Shown here in pieces: positions 1-8,462 of a stretch of DNA of 64,000 bases. Numbering within the stretch: position 1 is the stretch's first letter; each line of letters starts with the position of its first letter. This DNA comes from Flavobacterium sp. 90 (GTDB lineage Bacteria > Bacteroidota > Bacteroidia > Flavobacteriales > Flavobacteriaceae). A program made the translations under genes and the position numbers. Location: assembly GCF_004339525.1 (NCBI RefSeq), contig NZ_SMGE01000001.1, positions 2,542,001 through 2,606,000 on the forward strand, in the 5' to 3' direction. The notes beneath the pieces were generated by a model that saw nothing but the letters and a program-made list of their open reading frames with translations, did no database searches and had not been told where the DNA came from.

Positions 1-51
1 AAGTGAATATTATATATTGTTAATCCATCTTTTTAGTTGAATATTTTCCTC

Positions 52-918
52 TTAAAAAGTCTTTTGCAAACTTCCGTTAGTTTTGCTAACCGCTTTTTCA
101 TTTTTATAATCAATCCATTTTTGACCTTTAATTTTTCGCATTAAAATATCAAAATGGCGCATGATGAAAACATTATAAACTGCTTTTGATAAGTTCTTAA
201 TGTTTTTTGGGAAAGCTCTTAAACTCATAGAAAATCCGGGAGTCAGGTATTTCATATAATGCCAATAACCTTCGGGCATATATAACATTTCTCCGTGTTT
301 GAGATTGGTGATATAACCTTCGGCATTTTTTAGGGCAGGAAATTTTTCGTAATCCGGATTGTCAAAATCAATGTCTTCTCGCGAGATCAAAGCGTGAGGG
401 ACCTTGTACAGAAACTTAGTCTGATTTGGAGCAAAAAGCATACATTGTTTTTCTCCATGAAAGTGAAAATGCAAAATATTAGAATAATCAATATCATAAT
501 GCATAAAGACTCTTGCTTTTTCTCCGCCAAAAAACAGCATTGGCATTTGCTTGACCAATTTTAGACCAATATCAGGCCATAGAAAGTCGTTTTTTAATGT
601 TGGGAGCTCTTTCATTAGATTATAAAGAAAGATGCGATAATTGGTAGGTTTTTGCTCCAGAAGATTAATGTAATCGCTCATCTTCATTTTAGTATGAGCT
701 TCATTAAAGCCATCTTCATGATTTACGGGTCTGTCATCGTATAAAGGGACGATGGTTTCGCCTGCGATTTCTTTAATGTATGATAATTTCCATTTATGAT
801 ATGCTGGCCAGTCTTCTGTCAGTTCTTCAATAACAACGGGAATTTGCTTTTTTACATATTGGGAAATAAAATCAGATTTTGAGATTTTTTTTACCCTTTC
901 GATTTGTTTTAACTTCAT
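52..918 (-). CDS. cupin-like (JmjC-type) domain protein
   Basis: The protein has 289 residues and resembles the cupin_8/JmjC-type Fe(II)/2-oxoglutarate oxygenase-like proteins. An HxD pair (H140, D142, in FMHYDID) and a distal histidine (H220, in PEGYWHYMKYL) fit the metal-binding facial triad of that fold. The substrate is unknown; family members hydroxylate proteins or small molecules. The frame is open further upstream to a TTG at 963, but the ATG at 918 starts a normal MKLKQ N-terminus, so I chose it. There is no signal peptide, so it should be cytoplasmic. It lies just downstream of bioB on the same strand with an 82 bp gap, and nothing else links the two functions. The family call is fairly safe and the activity is not established. 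Confidence 0.75.
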   Translation of the reverse strand: MKLKQIERVKKISKSDFISQYVKKQIPVVIEELTEDWPAYHKWKLSYIKEIAGETIVPLYDDRPVNHEDGFNEAHTKMKMSDYINLLEQKPTNYRIFLYNLMKELPTLKNDFLWPDIGLKLVKQMPMLFFGGEKARVFMHYDIDYSNILHFHFHGEKQCMLFAPNQTKFLYKVPHALISREDIDFDNPDYEKFPALKNAEGYITNLKHGEMLYMPEGYWHYMKYLTPGFSMSLRAFPKNIKNLSKAVYNVFIMRHFDILMRKIKGQKWIDYKNEKAVSKTNGSLQKTF

Positions 919-1000
919 CTCTCTAAATAAAAAAATTGCTTCTGACACTAAGTCAAGAAGCAATTTAAAAATATTTTGTGAGATTTATGGACTCTTTTAA

Positions 1001-2089
1001 TTAAATTTTTGATTTGATCGAAGCCTCGAGGTTTCTTTCGATTGTATGTCCAGGTCTTGTCCACTTAGGTTTTTCGCCCAATGGAGCAAATTGAGAATCA
1101 GCTGCTTCAACAGTTTGTGGTTGCGAAACTTTAACAAATGGTTTTTGTGGAATTAAGCCTAACATTTCAAACATTTTCATGTCTTCGTGAACATCAGGAT
1201 TTGGAGTAGTCAATAATTTATCACCTGCAAAAATAGAATTTGCACCGGCAAAAAAGCACATTGCCTGTCCTTCGCGACTCATATTTGTTCTTCCGGCTGA
1301 TAAACGAACTTGCGTGTCCGGCATAACAATTCTTGTAGTTGCTACCATTCGAATCATTTCCCAGATTTCAACTGGTTTTTCTTCCTCCATCGGAGTTCCT
1401 TCAACGGCAACTAATGCATTAATTGGCACAGATTCCGGTTGAGGGTTTAAAGTAGAAAGTGCAACAAGCATTCCCGCTCTGTCTTCGATGCTTTCTCCCA
1501 TACCAATAATTCCTCCACTACAAACGGTAACATTCGTTTTACGAACATTTTCGATAGTTTGCAAACGGTCTTCGAAACCACGAGTAGAAATTACATCTTT
1601 ATAATATTCTTCAGAAGTATCTAAGTTGTGATTGTAGGCATATAAACCAGCTTCTGCTAAACGTTGTGCTTGATTTTCGGTAATCATACCTAAAGTACAA
1701 CAAACCTCCATATCTAGTTTGTTAATGGTACGAACCATTTCCAGAACCTGATCAAACTCTTCACCATCTTTTACGTTTCTCCAGGCAGCACCCATACAAA
1801 CGCGGGAAGATCCGCTTGATTTTGCACGCAAAGCCTGAGCTTTTACCTGACTTACACTCATTAGATCATTACCTTCTACGCCAGTGTTATATCGGGCAGC
1901 TTGCGGACAATAACCGCAATCTTCCGGACAACCTCCGGTTTTGATAGATAGTAAAGTTGATACCTGAACTACGTTCGGATCATGTTTTTGTCTATGTATA
2001 GTTGCTGCTTCATAAAGCAAGTCCATCATAGGTTTATTATATATGGCGATTATCTCGTCTTTTGTCCAGTTGTGTTTTGTAATGCTCAT
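1001..2089 (-). CDS. bioB: biotin synthase BioB
   Basis: This radical SAM enzyme inserts sulfur into dethiobiotin, the last step of biotin synthesis, in the cytoplasm. The CxxxCxxC motif for the 4Fe-4S/SAM cluster is seen in GGCPEDCGYCPQA (C54, C58, C61 from the chosen start, close to the positions in the E. coli enzyme). The conserved YNHNLDTS and RLSAGR segments are also present, and the length is normal for the family. Two ATGs are possible, at 2098 and 2089. I chose 2089 because it fits family numbering and leaves a short leader after the predicted promoter; the other start adds only three residues. No other biotin genes are adjacent, so bioB is detached from a bio operon here. Confidence 0.96.
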   Translation of the reverse strand: MSITKHNWTKDEIIAIYNKPMMDLLYEAATIHRQKHDPNVVQVSTLLSIKTGGCPEDCGYCPQAARYNTGVEGNDLMSVSQVKAQALRAKSSGSSRVCMGAAWRNVKDGEEFDQVLEMVRTINKLDMEVCCTLGMITENQAQRLAEAGLYAYNHNLDTSEEYYKDVISTRGFEDRLQTIENVRKTNVTVCSGGIIGMGESIEDRAGMLVALSTLNPQPESVPINALVAVEGTPMEEEKPVEIWEMIRMVATTRIVMPDTQVRLSAGRTNMSREGQAMCFFAGANSIFAGDKLLTTPNPDVHEDMKMFEMLGLIPQKPFVKVSQPQTVEAADSQFAPLGEKPKWTRPGHTIERNLEASIKSKI

Positions 2090-2112
2090 TAGGTACATTG
2101 TTTTTGAAGGTT

Positions 2113-2143
2113 CAAAAGTAACGAAATTGTTCTAATCAACCAA
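2113..2143 (-). promoter_or_regulatory. predicted bioB promoter
   Basis: On the minus strand a TTG (2143-2141) and TACTTTTG (2120-2113) are separated by 20 bases. This matches the Bacteroidota sigma-A promoter form (TTG at -33, TAnnTTTG at -7). The expected transcription start is near 2107, which gives bioB a leader of about 18 nt or less. Confidence 0.65.
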
Positions 2144-2190
2144 TGCTGAATCCTGTAAATGAATATTTGACAGCGATTTTCAAAAAAGAA

Positions 2191-2236
2191 ACACTCTAAA
2201 ATCACATAATTATATTTTTTTATGATTTTAGAGTGT
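2191..2236 (-). terminator. hairpin terminator after the 145-residue membrane protein gene
   Basis: Perfect 14 bp arms (ACACTCTAAAATCA at 2191-2204 and its complement at 2223-2236) enclose an AT-rich loop. Read on the minus strand the hairpin is followed by a T-rich run, so it probably ends the transcript of the gene at 2263-2700 before the bioB promoter. Confidence 0.6.
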
Positions 2237-2262
2237 TAAATGATCTATTTTATTTTGAAATA

Positions 2263-2700
2263 TTAATCGGCTACATATTTGTTATTCCAATATAACATCA
2301 TCATCAAGGTGACAATGACCGACGAAGCGATTCCTTCAAATAATAAACATATACAATAAGTTGGTACAGAAGGATTTCCTCCAAACATAAAAGTTTCGGA
2401 TAATGTTTTTACATAAGCATCACCACCTCTTGCATAACTGTAAACTAATAATCCAAAAACGCTCAAAGCCACGCCAACTACTGAAGTTGCCATTGCAGAA
2501 ACAGCATTTGACACAAAATTGGTTTCTCCTTCATGCAAATTCATTTTCATGGTTTTGTTTACGCCATAAAATATAAAAAATACATTCAGGGTACGCAGGT
2601 AAAATAAATGAGCTAAACCTAAAACGTTCATCAATAAAAAATAAATTCCTATTCCAAGGAATATCAAAAACCCGTTGGTAATTTCTTTAGGTAATTTCAT
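2263..2700 (-). CDS. hypothetical integral membrane protein
   Basis: The protein has 145 residues and I do not recognise it. About four hydrophobic segments are visible (roughly residues 10-30, 32-50, 66-90 and 110-138) with a short charged loop (KTMKMNLHEGETN) after the second. There is no cleavable signal peptide and no catalytic motif. It appears monocistronic, with a terminator after it and 700 bp of repeat-rich DNA before it. A small inner-membrane protein is all that can be supported. Confidence 0.6.
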   Translation of the reverse strand: MKLPKEITNGFLIFLGIGIYFLLMNVLGLAHLFYLRTLNVFFIFYGVNKTMKMNLHEGETNFVSNAVSAMATSVVGVALSVFGLLVYSYARGGDAYVKTLSETFMFGGNPSVPTYCICLLFEGIASSVIVTLMMMLYWNNKYVAD

Positions 2701-2837
2701 AGTGGTTATTTTTAAAGAAGTTAGTATTAAATATTTGATAAACAGAGTTCTATATCAAATTTACTAAAAAAATAACTACGATGATTTAAAAATGGTAAAA
2801 AGTATGCTGAGGTTGGCGCAAAAAATATTTTGTTGTT

Positions 2838-3395
2838 GTAAAGTGTAGTCCCTACGGGACATTTATGTAGATTGGGTATTGTTTTGCTACCAAGATTTAA
2901 TTCCTAACGGAATATATTTTGATGGAGATTATGTGCCGTTACCAACATTTAACTCCTAGCGGAGTATATTTTGATTGAGGATAATTTGTTGCCAAATATT
3001 AAAGTGCTAAGAATATATCTCGTAGAGATTACATGTTGGTAGAAAAAAAAGTATTCACACCAAATAAATGTCCCGTAGGGACTACACATTTAGGGAGAGT
3101 ATAAGATTGAGCTTCAGCAAAAGTATTTTGCAAGTGATTCTAATATTAATTTCGAAAAAGAAAATATCTCGTAGAGATTAGATGTTGGTAGAAAAAAAAC
3201 ACCCGCACCAAAAAATGTCCCGTAGGGACTACACATTTGGAGAGAGTATAAGATTGAGCTTCAGCAAAAGTATTTTGCGAGTGATTCTAATATTAATTTC
3301 GAAAAAAAAAAGAATATCTCGTAGAGATTATATGTTGGTAGAAAAAAAGATCCGCACCAAATAAATATCCCGTAGGGATTACACATTTTGCAGAA
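2838..3395. repeat. array of interspersed and tandem repeats between the membrane protein gene and ribF
   Basis: The gene-free stretch 2701-3448 is filled by short palindromic words such as CCCTACGGGA, CCTAACGGAATATATTT and TCTCGTAGAGATTA. From about 3013 a longer unit repeats in tandem. The landmark TGTCCCGTAGGGACTACAC starts at 3069 and 3216, and a variant starts at 3366, giving periods of 147 and 150 bp. Units also share TTGAGCTTCAGCAAAAG and TGTTGGTAGAAAAAA. A 60-codon open frame inside the repeat (3182-3364) is not a credible gene. Confidence 0.8.
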
Positions 3396-3448
3396 CAATA
3401 AAAATTACGCTTCCGCGAAAGAATAACGAATGTGATATTTAAAAGATA

Positions 3449-4378
3449 CTAAAGCTCGCTCACAAAAGCTAAAGCATTTATTCTATCCTGATTTAATTGT
3501 TCTTTCAATAAATCTACTGAACCAAATTTTTGCTCTTCACGAAGATATTCCAATAATGAAACTTCGATTTTTTGCCCGTAAATATCAGCATCAAAGTCAA
3601 AAAGATTTACTTCGATGGTTTGTTTTTGCCCATTTACAGTTGGATTAAAACCAATATTCATCATTCCATAAACTTCTTTTTGATCCACAATGGCTTTAAC
3701 AACATAAACGCCGGTTTTAGGAATAAGCTTGTAATCTTCTTCAATTTGGATATTTGCTGTTGGAAAACCAATCGTTCTTCCTAATTGTTTTCCTTTTACA
3801 ACTTCACCGGACAAAAAGTAGTCATAACCCAGATAATCATTGGCAAGAGCCATATTTCCTTCGTTTAACGCTTTTCTGATTTTAGTAGAACTCACAGAAA
3901 CATCCTGAATTTCTTGAGCTGAAATCTGCTCCACTTCAAAACCGTATTCAGCACCAAAAGCGATTAAATCGTCAATGTTTGCCGTTCTGTTTCTTCCAAA
4001 ACGATGATCGTGACCAATAATTATTTTCTGAATATGAAATTGATCTACTAAAATAGAATGAACAAATTCTTCGGCAGTTAATCTGGAGAAACTTTCGTTA
4101 AACGGATGAATAACAAGATTTTCTATTCCGGTTGCTTCCAGAAGTTTCGTTTTTTCAGAAATCGTATTTAAGAGTTTGATTTCTGATTTTTCTTGTAAAA
4201 CCATTCTTGGATGCGGAAAAAAAGTAAGCACTAAACTTTCGTATTTTCCGTTTTCTGTATTTTGAGTAATTCGTTCCAGAATTTTTTTATGACCAATATG
4301 TACACCGTCAAAGGTTCCAAGAGTTAAAATCGTTTTCTTGGTTGACTGAAAATCGTTTATAGAATGAAAGAGCTTCAA
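3449..4378 (-). CDS. ribF: bifunctional riboflavin kinase / FAD synthetase RibF
   Basis: The enzyme phosphorylates riboflavin to FMN and adenylylates FMN to FAD in the cytoplasm. The N-terminal nucleotidyltransferase domain has TLGTFDGVHIGHKKIL and the GHDHRFGR segment. The C-terminal riboflavin kinase domain has GRTIGFPTANI and the MNIGFNPT region. No ATG lies near the family start. I chose the TTG at 4378 (LKLFHSINDF), which fits the usual MK-[IL]-FHS beginning; the next in-frame TTG at 4402 would lie inside a TAAATTTG promoter-like word (4407-4400). No FMN riboswitch-like sequence is visible upstream. The function is secure and the exact start is moderately supported. Confidence 0.93.
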   Translation of the reverse strand: MKLFHSINDFQSTKKTILTLGTFDGVHIGHKKILERITQNTENGKYESLVLTFFPHPRMVLQEKSEIKLLNTISEKTKLLEATGIENLVIHPFNESFSRLTAEEFVHSILVDQFHIQKIIIGHDHRFGRNRTANIDDLIAFGAEYGFEVEQISAQEIQDVSVSSTKIRKALNEGNMALANDYLGYDYFLSGEVVKGKQLGRTIGFPTANIQIEEDYKLIPKTGVYVVKAIVDQKEVYGMMNIGFNPTVNGQKQTIEVNLFDFDADIYGQKIEVSLLEYLREEQKFGSVDLLKEQLNQDRINALAFVSEL

Positions 4379-4574
4379 AACAAATAATTTAAGATGGTGC
4401 AAATTTATACTATCTATTTTAAATTTGGCACTACGACTAATTGATTTTTAATGAGATTCTATTTCTTTTTGTGAAAAATGGGATACTCGTCGAGCAAAAA
4501 GCATTAATTGTCGTATTTATGTAAGAATTTAATTTAATTCGTTTAATTTTGAATTCTAAATACCACTTATTAGG

Positions 4575-7271
4575 ATGAAAAAACAATTACTTTTATTATT
4601 GATTATATTTTGTTGTGCCCAAATTCAAGCGCAAAGTGATGATTTATGGCAAAAAGTTAGTTCAAATACAGCACTTAGTAAAAGAACAGGTACAAGTGAT
4701 TCAGATAGATTATACTATAAATTAAATGCTGAATCTCTACAAGCAAAATTATCTTCTACAACAAATAAAAGTTCAAAAAGTACTACGACTACAATTGCAA
4801 TTCCGAATGCAAAAGGCGCTTTAGAGCGATTTCAGGTTTGGGAATCTTCGAATTTTGAACCGGAATTGCAAGCTAAATATCCGGAAATCAGAGCTTATGA
4901 AGGAAGCGGTTTGGACGATAAAACGGCTAAAATTCACTTTAGTGTAGCGCCAATAGGTATGCAGACTATGGTAATTCGTGCTGATAAACCAACAGAATTT
5001 ATAGAGCAAAATCCGGATGATAAAACCGGATATGTATTGTTTACCTCAAATCACAGTCTTAATAGCACTTCTAAATTAGTTTGCGGACTTAAAGATGTTG
5101 TTTCAAAAAATAAGTCAACAAAAAAGACAGCAAAAACAACTGCAAGTAATAAAGTTTTCAAAACTTTGCGATTAGCATTGTCTTGTACAGGAGAATATAC
5201 TGCTTTTTTTGGAGGCACAAAAGCCGGAGCATTAGCGGGTATGAATGCTTCTATGACAAGAGTTAATGGTGTTTTTAATAAAGATTTAGCGGTACAATTA
5301 ATTTTGATTGCCAATAATGATGCAATAATTTATACAAATGCAACGACAGATCCTTATTCTAAAGCCAGTGATGGAACAGCAGATTATCCTGGTACAAGTG
5401 ATTATCAAGTGTGGAATATTGAAGCACAGAATAATATAACAAGTGTAATAGGTGAGGCAAATTATGACATAGGTCATTTGTTTGGAGCTTCTGGAGGAGG
5501 AGGAAATGCAGGTTGTATAGGTTGTATTTGCAGTAGCCCTCCATCAGTAAATACTATTGGTAAAGGAAGTGCATATACATCTCCATCAAATGGAATACCT
5601 CAGGGAGATACTTTTGATATTGATTTTGTAGCGCATGAATTGGGTCATCAACTAGGTGCAACTCATACTTTTTCTTATTCTATTGAAGGTACAGGAACTA
5701 GTGTTGAACCAGGAAGCGGTTCTACGCTTATGGGTTATGCAGGAATTACGGATTATGATGTTCAAAACAATTCGGATGATTATTTTGCTTATGCCAGTAT
5801 TTTGCAAATTCAGGAAAATCTTGCCACACTAAACTGTCCGGTTAGTACGCCTTTAACTAATAATCCTCCCGTAATTGACGCCGGTTTAGATTATACGATT
5901 CCTATTAGTACGGCATTTGTTTTAAAAGGTACAGGTTCTGATCCTGAAGGGGATTCTGTTACTTATACCTGGGAAGAAAATGATAGTGCCACTACAACAG
6001 ATAAAAGTACTAGTATTGCATATCCCACAAAACCAGATGGTCCATTGTTTAGATCAATGCGACCTGTAAGTTCACCAATTCGATATATGCCAAGTTATGA
6101 TTCAGTACTTCAAAATAAGCTGACGACAACTTGGGAATCTGTTTCGGATATTGCAAGAACACTAAATTTTACATTAACCGGACGTGATAATGCAGCTCAG
6201 GGAAAAGCTCAAACCTATACAGATGCTATGGTGGTAACTGTTGCTTCATTTGCCGGACCATTTGCAGTTACTTCACACAAAGATAAAAATGTAAGTTGGA
6301 CTCAGGGATTGAGTCAAACAGTAACTTGGAGTGTCAATAATACAAATACTTTGGTTGGATCTTCGACAGTAAATATAAAATTGTCTACAGATGAAGGATT
6401 GACTTTTCCGATAACTCTTGCGGCAAATACACCAAATGATGGTTCCGAAGTTATCACACTTCCGGCAAGTGTACCTTCATCAAAAAATTGCAGAATCTTG
6501 ATTGAACCAGTTTCAAATATTTATTATGCATTAAATAGTACGCCATTTGCAATAGGATATACTTCAAAAACAATCTGCGATACTTATAGTTTCGGAAGTG
6601 CTTTCAGTATTCCGTATTCAACTACTTATACTTCTAAAACGGTAACAGTACCAGCATCAACAGGAGTAATTGAGGATGTAAATGTTTCGATAAATGTAAC
6701 ACACGACAGACTTTCTGATTTAGAGATCCAAGTTATAAATCCGCAAGGAACAGCTGTTGTTTTGTTTAATAAAGCCTGTACAGATGTAGCTTCTACCTTA
6801 GTTGCGCAGTTTGATGACGACGGAGTAAATTTGGATTGTAGTAAAATAACCTCGCAAATTGTACTTCCGGTTGATGCTTTGAATGTTTTTAATGGTCAGA
6901 ATCCACAAGGGAATTGGACTTTTAGAGTTCGTGATGCTGTTTTGGGGAAATTTGGAACAATAAATTCAGCTTCGATAAACATTTGCAGTCAGACATTTAC
7001 ATTAGGAACAGAGGATTTCAATACCATAGATTTTGTTCTTTATCCAAATCCAAGTAAAGGAAATTTTACTGTTCAATTTGAAAGTGACGCCACTAATAGA
7101 GTTCAGGTTTATGTACACGATATTTTAGGCAAAAAAGTTTATTCTAACTCTTTTGATCCTACTTCTAATTTTGATCAGAATATTCAATTGCCACAAGTAT
7201 CTGCAGGAATTTATCTTGTAACAGTAATTGATGGAGATAAAAGAACAGTTAAGAAAATTGTTGTGAATTAA
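4575..7271 (+). CDS. secreted reprolysin-like zinc metalloprotease with T9SS tail
   Basis: The protein has 898 residues and an N-terminal signal peptide ending near AQIQAQ. Residues about 190-420 form a metzincin-type (M12B-like) protease. The zinc motif HELGHQLGATH places H354, H358 and H364 with catalytic E355, and a Met-turn is seen at STLMGYAG (M386). An Ig/PKD-like region follows, then a beta-sandwich resembling the proprotein-convertase P domain (about residues 680-800). A C-terminal sorting domain starts at DFVLYPNPSKGNF and ends GDKRTVKKIVVN, typical of type IX secretion cargo. It is therefore likely exported across the outer membrane. It stands alone, divergent from ribF, with a TAATTTTG word at 4544-4551. 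The protein substrate is unknown. Confidence 0.88.
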   Translation: MKKQLLLLLIIFCCAQIQAQSDDLWQKVSSNTALSKRTGTSDSDRLYYKLNAESLQAKLSSTTNKSSKSTTTTIAIPNAKGALERFQVWESSNFEPELQAKYPEIRAYEGSGLDDKTAKIHFSVAPIGMQTMVIRADKPTEFIEQNPDDKTGYVLFTSNHSLNSTSKLVCGLKDVVSKNKSTKKTAKTTASNKVFKTLRLALSCTGEYTAFFGGTKAGALAGMNASMTRVNGVFNKDLAVQLILIANNDAIIYTNATTDPYSKASDGTADYPGTSDYQVWNIEAQNNITSVIGEANYDIGHLFGASGGGGNAGCIGCICSSPPSVNTIGKGSAYTSPSNGIPQGDTFDIDFVAHELGHQLGATHTFSYSIEGTGTSVEPGSGSTLMGYAGITDYDVQNNSDDYFAYASILQIQENLATLNCPVSTPLTNNPPVIDAGLDYTIPISTAFVLKGTGSDPEGDSVTYTWEENDSATTTDKSTSIAYPTKPDGPLFRSMRPVSSPIRYMPSYDSVLQNKLTTTWESVSDIARTLNFTLTGRDNAAQGKAQTYTDAMVVTVASFAGPFAVTSHKDKNVSWTQGLSQTVTWSVNNTNTLVGSSTVNIKLSTDEGLTFPITLAANTPNDGSEVITLPASVPSSKNCRILIEPVSNIYYALNSTPFAIGYTSKTICDTYSFGSAFSIPYSTTYTSKTVTVPASTGVIEDVNVSINVTHDRLSDLEIQVINPQGTAVVLFNKACTDVASTLVAQFDDDGVNLDCSKITSQIVLPVDALNVFNGQNPQGNWTFRVRDAVLGKFGTINSASINICSQTFTLGTEDFNTIDFVLYPNPSKGNFTVQFESDATNRVQVYVHDILGKKVYSNSFDPTSNFDQNIQLPQVSAGIYLVTVIDGDKRTVKKIVVN

Positions 7272-7679
7272 TTTTGCCCACGGATTTTGCGGATTAAACG
7301 GGTTTACACTGATTTTTATTATAAAATAGTTTAATAAATTCTATTGATTAATACCGTAGAGGCGCACAGCAGTGCATCTTGTTGTGGATTAATTTTGCCC
7401 ACGGATTTTGCGGATTAAACCGATTGACACAGATTTTTCGTGTATAATCGTTTATTAATTTTATTGATGATTACCGTAGAGGCGCACAGCAGTGCATCTT
7501 GTTGTGGATTAATTTTGCCCACGGATTTTGCGGATTAAACCGATTGACACAGATTTTTCGTCTATAATCGTTTATTAATTTTATTGATTATTACCGTAGA
7601 GGCGCACAGCAGTGCGTTTTGGCATTGTAAATATAACCTGCGCTAATCTGTTTAATCCGTAAAATCCGTGGCTAATAAC
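7270..7679. repeat. three tandem ~120 bp repeats plus an inverted end copy
   Basis: Units begin AATTTTGCCCACGGATTTTG at 7270, 7391 and 7511 (periods 121 and 120 bp). Each contains GTAGAGGCGCACAGCAGTGC. At 7640-7672 the first part recurs in inverted orientation (GTTTAATCCGTAAAATCCGTGGC), so the cluster is bounded by an inverted repeat. The GTAGAGGCGC word also occurs near 15.7 kb. No gene is present. The array fills the whole space between the protease and comF. Confidence 0.85.
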
Positions 7680-7680
7680 A

Positions 7681-8364
7681 TTAAGAATTCGCAATTGCCA
7701 TACAAACAATACTGATTTTTGTTCCCGGAATTTTTAATAAAGCACGTGAGCAAGCTTCAAGTGTTGCGCCCGTTGTTAAAACATCATCGACAATTAAGAA
7801 ATGTTTGTTTTGATATTCTTCTGTAGAAATAACATCAAAGATATTTTCGATATTATCAGATCTTCCGGCGAGATTCTTTTTTGATTGCGTTTTAGAATAT
7901 ATTTTTCGATATAAAGTCGAATCGTTATACGGAATATTCAATCCTTCGCTTAAAGTTTTTCCAAAAGTAGTAACCTGATTATAACCTCTTTCTTTTAGTT
8001 TTTTTGGATGAAGCGGAACAGGAACCACAAAATCAAAAGGAGTTTCTAAATTCAATTCTTTTAAATCTTCGACATACCAATTTCCTAAAACAAAACCAAT
8101 CTCTTCATGACCTTTGTATTTTAAATTGTGAATGAGTTCCTGAACGATTCCTTTTTTATTAAAATACAAAAGTGCCGATGCGTGTTCGATCTCAATTTTG
8201 CCATAAAACTTTTTGACTGCTTCATTTTTATCATCCAAATGATATTGAGTAAGAGGCATTTCATGCCGACAACTTGTGCATAAAACAGTTTCGTTAGTAA
8301 CCAAAACGGTATGACATCCGGCGCAAACTTTAGGAAAAAACAGGTTGATAAGATATTTAAACAC
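7681..8364 (-). CDS. comF: ComF family protein (phosphoribosyltransferase-like)
   Basis: The protein has 227 residues. It starts with a GTG at 8364 (MFKYLINLFFPKVCAGC). An N-terminal zinc-finger-like part has CAGC and CTSC pairs, and the C-terminal type I phosphoribosyltransferase domain has the PRPP loop FLIVDDVLTTGATLEACS near residue 185. ComF proteins take part in uptake of transforming DNA, probably by helping single-stranded DNA enter the cytoplasm; no other competence gene is adjacent here. The gene is divergent from glyS with a gap of 98 bp. The family call is firm, and the role in this organism is inferred from homologs. Confidence 0.88.
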   Translation of the reverse strand: MFKYLINLFFPKVCAGCHTVLVTNETVLCTSCRHEMPLTQYHLDDKNEAVKKFYGKIEIEHASALLYFNKKGIVQELIHNLKYKGHEEIGFVLGNWYVEDLKELNLETPFDFVVPVPLHPKKLKERGYNQVTTFGKTLSEGLNIPYNDSTLYRKIYSKTQSKKNLAGRSDNIENIFDVISTEEYQNKHFLIVDDVLTTGATLEACSRALLKIPGTKISIVCMAIANS

Positions 8365-8447
8365 AAATAGAAAGAATTTAGTTACAAAAATAACAAAATC
8401 AATCCTGCAATCTTTGTAATTTTTCTTTTTTTTAAACGTACTTTTTA

Positions 8448-8455
8448 TATTTTTG
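8448..8455 (+). promoter_or_regulatory. -7-like element directly before glyS
   Basis: TATTTTTG fits TAnnTTTG and ends only 7 bases before the glyS ATG at 8463. No TTG lies at the usual distance upstream, so the element is only half supported. If it is used, the glyS transcript would be almost leaderless. Confidence 0.35.
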
Positions 8456-8462
8456 CATCACT

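Noticed and set aside
3182..3364. 60-codon open frame inside the tandem repeat
   Set aside because: It consists of repeat sequence translated by chance (the same peptide words recur) and has no start context.
3013..3395. CRISPR-like repeat array
   Set aside because: The units are about 148 bp, without short spacers of even length and without cas genes nearby; it is a plain tandem repeat.
4379..4574. FMN riboswitch upstream of ribF
   Set aside because: The short gap has none of the conserved RFN helices; it holds only two divergent promoter-like words.
7270..7679. CRISPR array or satellite with spacers
   Set aside because: Whole 120 bp units are repeated with no unique spacers.
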